Positions 60,831 through 64,000 of a stretch of DNA of 64,000 nucleotides are shown here, in pieces. The notes beneath the pieces were generated by a model that was not told where the DNA came from, did no database searches, and saw nothing but the letters and a program-made list of their open reading frames with translations. Positions within the stretch are counted from its first letter, which is position 1, and each line of letters starts with the position of its first letter. Both the position numbers and the translations under genes were made by a program. The stretch comes from Caulobacter hibisci (lineage in GTDB: Bacteria; Pseudomonadota; Alphaproteobacteria; Caulobacterales; Caulobacteraceae): positions 496,001 through 560,000 of the forward strand of contig NZ_JADWOX010000001.1 in NCBI RefSeq assembly GCF_016135805.1, written 5' to 3'.

Positions 60831-62426
60831 CTACGGCCCCACCGTCGCCTTCAGCACCGGCGGTTCCCGCCGCTTCGTCGCCTGCTCGTAGGCGTAGCCC
60901 AGGCTCAGCAGCCGGGCCTCGCTCCAGGCCGGGCCGATGAACGACAGCCCGACCGGCAGGCCTTCGACCTGGCCCATGGGCACGGTCAGGTGGGGGTAGC
61001 CGGCGACGGCGGGCAGGGTGGTGGCCGAGCCGCCGTAGTGGTCGCCGTTGACCGGGTCGATGGTCCAGGCCGGACCAGTGGTCGGAGCGATTATGGCGAC
61101 CGCGCCGGTCTCCTTGAGGATCCTGTCGATGCCTTCGGGACCGGCCAGGCGCTTGGCGTCGGCCTTGGCTTTCAGGTAGTCGGGATCGGTCAGGCTCTTG
61201 GACGCTTGCGCCTTCTCGAAGCTCTCCTGGCCAAACCAACGGGTCTCCGCCGGCGTCGCGGCGTTGAAGGCGATCAGGTCGGCCAGGGTGCGGGGCTTGA
61301 CCTTGTCCGGGTCGGTCGAGGCCAGGTAGGCGGCGATGTCGGCCTTGAACTCGGTGTAGAGCACCACGCCCTCGGCGCGGCCGACCGGGCCCTCGTCGAA
61401 GGCCTTCACGTCCACCAGGGTCGCGCCCTGAGCTTGCAGGTCCTTCAGGGCCTGCTCGAACACCGCGTCGGTCTTGGCCGAGTCGCCGGTGTAGAACCGC
61501 GCCACCGCCAGGGTGACGCCCTTCAGCGCGTCCTTCGACAGGGCGGCGGCGTAGTCGGCCTTGCGGGCGTCGGCCTCGGCGGTGGCCGGGTCGGCGGGAT
61601 CGGAGCCGGCCATGGCGGTCAGCAGCAGGGCCGCGTCGCGCACCGTCGTGGTCATCGGGCCGGCGGTGTCCTGGCTGTGGCTGATCGGCACGACGTGGGT
61701 GCGCGAAACGAGGCCCACGGTCGGCTTCAGGCCCACAAGACCGTTCATCGCCGCCGGGCAGGTGATCGAGCCGTCGGTCTCGGTGCCGATCGCGGCCGGC
61801 GCCAGGCCCGCGGCCACCGCCACGCCCGAGCCGCTGGACGAGCCGCAGGGGCTACGGTCGAGGGCGTAGGGATTGCGCGTGAAGCCGCCGACCGCGCTCC
61901 AGCCGCTGGTCGAGCGCGGCGAGCGGATATTGGCCCATTCCGACAGGTTGGCCTTGCCCAGCACCACCATGCCCGCCGCCCGCAGGCGGGCGACCAGCGG
62001 GGCGTCGCGGCCGGTGACATTGTCCTTCAACGCCAGCGAGCCGGCGGTGGTGGCCATGGGATCGCGGGTGTCGATATTGTCCTTGATCAGGATCGGCAGG
62101 CCGTGGAGCGGCCCGCGCACCTTGCCGGCCTTGCGCTCGGCGTCGAGGGCGCGGGCGATCTTCCGGGCGTCGGGATTGACGGCGAGGACGGCGTTCAGGC
62201 GCGGGTCGAGAGCCTCGATCCTTTCGAGGTGCTGTGCGACCAGCAGTTCACCGGGCACGCCATTGGACAGCAGCAGTTGCTCGGCTTCCAGGGAAAGCTC
62301 GCCGCCGTCGACACCGAACCCGATCTCGACACCGGTCTGCGGCGGCGCTTTCAAAGTCTTCGGCGCGGCCTGGACCGGACCGGCGAGAAGCAGGGCGGCC
62401 CCGCCAAGCAACAACAGAGGCTTCAA
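60831..62426 (-). CDS. Exported amidase (amidase-signature family)
   Basis: The 531-residue enzyme has a signal peptide ([20 protein letters not shown]) and the Ser-Ser-Lys amidase core: [11 protein letters not shown] (Lys), [10 protein letters not shown], and [12 protein letters not shown] (Ser pair). It hydrolyses amides, perhaps peptide amides, in the periplasm. The start is set at a TTG at 62426 because GGAGGGTGGAG lies just upstream. A GTG at 62483 would place a strong terminator hairpin inside the coding region and bury the signal peptide behind 19 extra residues. It follows the S9 peptidase gene on the same strand. Confidence 0.85.
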   Translation of the reverse strand: MKPLLLLGGAALLLAGPVQAAPKTLKAPPQTGVEIGFGVDGGELSLEAEQLLLSNGVPGELLVAQHLERIEALDPRLNAVLAVNPDARKIARALDAERKAGKVRGPLHGLPILIKDNIDTRDPMATTAGSLALKDNVTGRDAPLVARLRAAGMVVLGKANLSEWANIRSPRSTSGWSAVGGFTRNPYALDRSPCGSSSGSGVAVAAGLAPAAIGTETDGSITCPAAMNGLVGLKPTVGLVSRTHVVPISHSQDTAGPMTTTVRDAALLLTAMAGSDPADPATAEADARKADYAAALSKDALKGVTLAVARFYTGDSAKTDAVFEQALKDLQAQGATLVDVKAFDEGPVGRAEGVVLYTEFKADIAAYLASTDPDKVKPRTLADLIAFNAATPAETRWFGQESFEKAQASKSLTDPDYLKAKADAKRLAGPEGIDRILKETGAVAIIAPTTGPAWTIDPVNGDHYGGSATTLPAVAGYPHLTVPMGQVEGLPVGLSFIGPAWSEARLLSLGYAYEQATKRREPPVLKATVGP

Positions 62427-62443
62427 GCTCCACCCTCCATATG

Positions 62444-62471
62444 AAAACGGCCCCGGCGAGAACCGGGGCCG
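62444..62471 (-). terminator. Intrinsic terminator after the S9 peptidase gene
   Basis: On the minus strand, CGGCCCCGG and CCGGGGCCG (62471-62463 and 62456-62448) form a 9-bp stem with a 6-base loop, followed by TTTT. It lies nine bases after the peptidase stop and 18 bases before the amidase start. Confidence 0.8.
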
Positions 62472-62479
62472 CTGGTCGC

Positions 62480-64000
62480 TCACTCGCCCTTGAGCTTGCG
62501 GTCGAAGAAGTCGAGGTGCGTCTTCAGGACGTGCAGGCCCTTAGCCCGGCTGCGGATCACGCTGTGGCGCTCGCCGGGATAGAGCATGGTCTCGAAGGCG
62601 ATGCCCTTCTTCTGCAAGGCCGCCAGCACGCGGGTGCTGTTCTCGAAGATGACGTTGTCGTCGGCCATGCCGTGGATCAACATCAGGCTGCCGGGCTTGA
62701 GGCGATCGATGCGGTTCAGCACGTCCGATTGCGCATAACCGGCCTTGTTCTCGTCCGGCTTGCCCATGAACTGCTCGGTGTAGTGGGTGTCGTAGAGGCC
62801 CCACTCAGTCGGCGGCGCGCCCGCCGCGCCGGCCTTGAAGGGCGTGCCCTCGGCGGTCAGCATCATCAGGGTCATGAAGCCGCCGTACGACCAGCCCATC
62901 ACGCCCAGGCGCTCGGGATCGACGTAGGGCAGGGTCTTGAGGAAGGCCGCGCCGGCGAACTGGTCCTCGACCTCCACCGTGCCCATGCGGCGGTCCAGCG
63001 CCGTCTTGAACGCCGTCGAGCGGTTGGACGAGCCGCGGTTGTCGAGCTTGAACACCACGTAGCCGGCGTTGGCGAAGGCCTCGTCGTTGACGTTCCAGCT
63101 GCGGGTGACGCGCTGGGCGTGCGGGCCGCCATAGACCGAGACGATCACCGGATACTTCTTGCTGGCGTCGAAGCCGGCCGGCTTCAGCAGCGAATAGTGC
63201 AGCGCCTGGCCGTCGCTGGCCTTCAGCGTCCCGAACTCCGGAACGATGTGCGCGCCGGCATAGGGGCCATAGGGGTGGGCGGCGTCGAGCTTGTTCTCCT
63301 CGATCCAGCGCACGCGCTTGCCGGCCGGATCGTAGAGCGCCGTCTGTGGCGGGGTCTTGGGGTCCGAATAGGAGCCCACGAAGGCGCCCGTGGCCGCGAC
63401 CTTGGCCGTCCACCAGCCGCCGGCCGGGGTCAGGGCGGCCGGGGCGGCGGGCTTCACGTACGAGACCGAATAGATCCGCCGCTCGATCGGGGTGTCGATC
63501 GAGGCGCCGAAGAAGACGAGGCCGCGTTTTTCGTCGACGGCCTCGATCTTGTCGACCGGCCAGTCGCCCTGGGTCACTTGCCCTAGCAGCTTGCCGTCCG
63601 CGGCGTAGTGGTAGAGGTGCTTGTCGCCCGACTTCTCCGACGACCACAGGAACGAGCCGTCCTTCAGGGCGCGGAAGTCGTCGTGCAGCTCCACCCAGTG
63701 GGCGTCGGTCTCGGTGAGGATCACCTTGCCCTTGCCGGTCGCTGGATCGAAGGCGATCAGGTCTAGGGTCTTCTGGTCGCGGCTCTGGCGCTGGACATAG
63801 AGGGTCTTGCCGTCCTTGGCCCAGTTCACCCGGGCCAGATAGATGTCCTTGTTGGCGCCCAGGTCGATCTGCACGACCTTGCCCGAGGCCAGGTCGCGCA
63901 CGAACAGATCGACGACCGCATTCGGCCGGCCCGAGCGCGGATAGCGCTGGGCGACCACGGTGGCGCCGGTCGGGCCGATGTCGGCGCGCGGCACGATGTC
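62480..64000 (-). CDS. S9-family prolyl oligopeptidase/dipeptidyl-peptidase-like enzyme, N-terminus cut by window edge
   Basis: The frame is open to base 64000, so 506 residues of the C-terminal part are seen. A beta-propeller region (repeated strands with DLASGKVVQIDL and FDPATGKGKVIL) precedes an alpha/beta-hydrolase domain: VYGGPHAQ, FKLDNRGSSNRS, the nucleophile GWSYGGFMTLM, the acid in GMADDNVIFENS and the His in YPGERHSV. This is the DPP-IV/S9 layout; such enzymes cleave X-Pro dipeptides or short peptides and are usually periplasmic in related bacteria. The missing N-terminus should contain the signal peptide. Confidence 0.9.
   Translation of the reverse strand, partial: DIVPRADIGPTGATVVAQRYPRSGRPNAVVDLFVRDLASGKVVQIDLGANKDIYLARVNWAKDGKTLYVQRQSRDQKTLDLIAFDPATGKGKVILTETDAHWVELHDDFRALKDGSFLWSSEKSGDKHLYHYAADGKLLGQVTQGDWPVDKIEAVDEKRGLVFFGASIDTPIERRIYSVSYVKPAAPAALTPAGGWWTAKVAATGAFVGSYSDPKTPPQTALYDPAGKRVRWIEENKLDAAHPYGPYAGAHIVPEFGTLKASDGQALHYSLLKPAGFDASKKYPVIVSVYGGPHAQRVTRSWNVNDEAFANAGYVVFKLDNRGSSNRSTAFKTALDRRMGTVEVEDQFAGAAFLKTLPYVDPERLGVMGWSYGGFMTLMMLTAEGTPFKAGAAGAPPTEWGLYDTHYTEQFMGKPDENKAGYAQSDVLNRIDRLKPGSLMLIHGMADDNVIFENSTRVLAALQKKGIAFETMLYPGERHSVIRSRAKGLHVLKTHLDFFDRKLKGE

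Noticed and set aside
1..64000. tRNA or rRNA genes
   Set aside because: I looked for T-arm-type GTTCGAATC sequences and rRNA-like stretches on both strands by eye and found none.

Overview
The window is high-GC DNA (roughly two thirds G+C by eye) with dense, mostly operon-packed genes, GANTC sites and gene content that point to an alphaproteobacterium of the genus Caulobacter or a very close relative. The strongest markers are a PleC-type histidine kinase whose spacing from catalytic His to C-terminus equals that of C. crescentus PleC, a large coiled-coil membrane protein built like the polarity factor TipN, TonB and MipA/OmpV/OmpW outer-membrane proteins, and a catabolic block for hexuronates feeding the Entner-Doudoroff aldolase. 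I saw no tRNA, rRNA or CRISPR array. The two terminal genes (a lipoprotein esterase on the left, an S9 peptidase on the right) run off the window.

Layout. 1-3.9 kb: esterase, small acidic protein, VanZ-like protein and a tightly overlapping DedA-DsbB-Coq7 operon. 4.2-7.8 kb: a TonB receptor divergent from a DUF4198 protein and an EF-hand protein, separated by a perfect Fur-like dyad and a second imperfect dyad. 8-10.3 kb: alpha/beta hydrolase, XRE/DUF2975 pair, lipoprotein. 10.34-10.75 kb: a 208-bp MITE-like element inside a palindromic repeat. 10.7-17.2 kb: metG, MFS transporter, NTF2-like protein, cysD-cysNC. 17.4-22 kb: small membrane protein, tipN, a sugar transferase 4 bp downstream, PRC-barrel protein. 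22-37.5 kb: hexuronate/ketodeoxygluconate region (uxuB, uxaA, LacI regulator, uxaC, kduI, kduD, ppc, eda, kdgK), interrupted by two acetyltransferase-type genes of lower GC. Five operator-like sites with core ACCGGT tie this block to the LacI protein. 37.6-45.5 kb: M14 peptidase, SulP transporter, CPBP protein, MipA/OmpV protein, membrane-anchored AraC regulator, VOC protein. 45.5-51 kb: pleC and pepN. 51-56.7 kb: a CPBP-like protein without its catalytic residues, OmpW, an SdpR-like/membrane protein pair with a perfect 20-bp operator, a conserved hypothetical and two adjacent acyl-CoA dehydrogenases. 57-60.6 kb: a four-gene overlapping operon of exported proteins (Sel1-repeat lipoprotein, beta-helix protein, small exported protein, 51-residue lipoprotein) of unknown function, which I consider the best candidate for an undescribed system. 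60.8-64 kb: amidase and S9 peptidase.

Intergenic gaps are filled with several families of long palindromic repeats, at least three of them present twice in the window. One family carries an intrinsic terminator at its centre, placed after metG and between the convergent kdgK and M14 peptidase genes. Functionally, the hexuronate block would turn glucuronate/galacturonate-type sugars into 2-keto-3-deoxygluconate, phosphorylate it (KdgK) and split it (Eda) to pyruvate and glyceraldehyde 3-phosphate, with PEP carboxylase embedded in the cluster. A structured leader ahead of eda-kdgK suggests control after transcription initiation as well.
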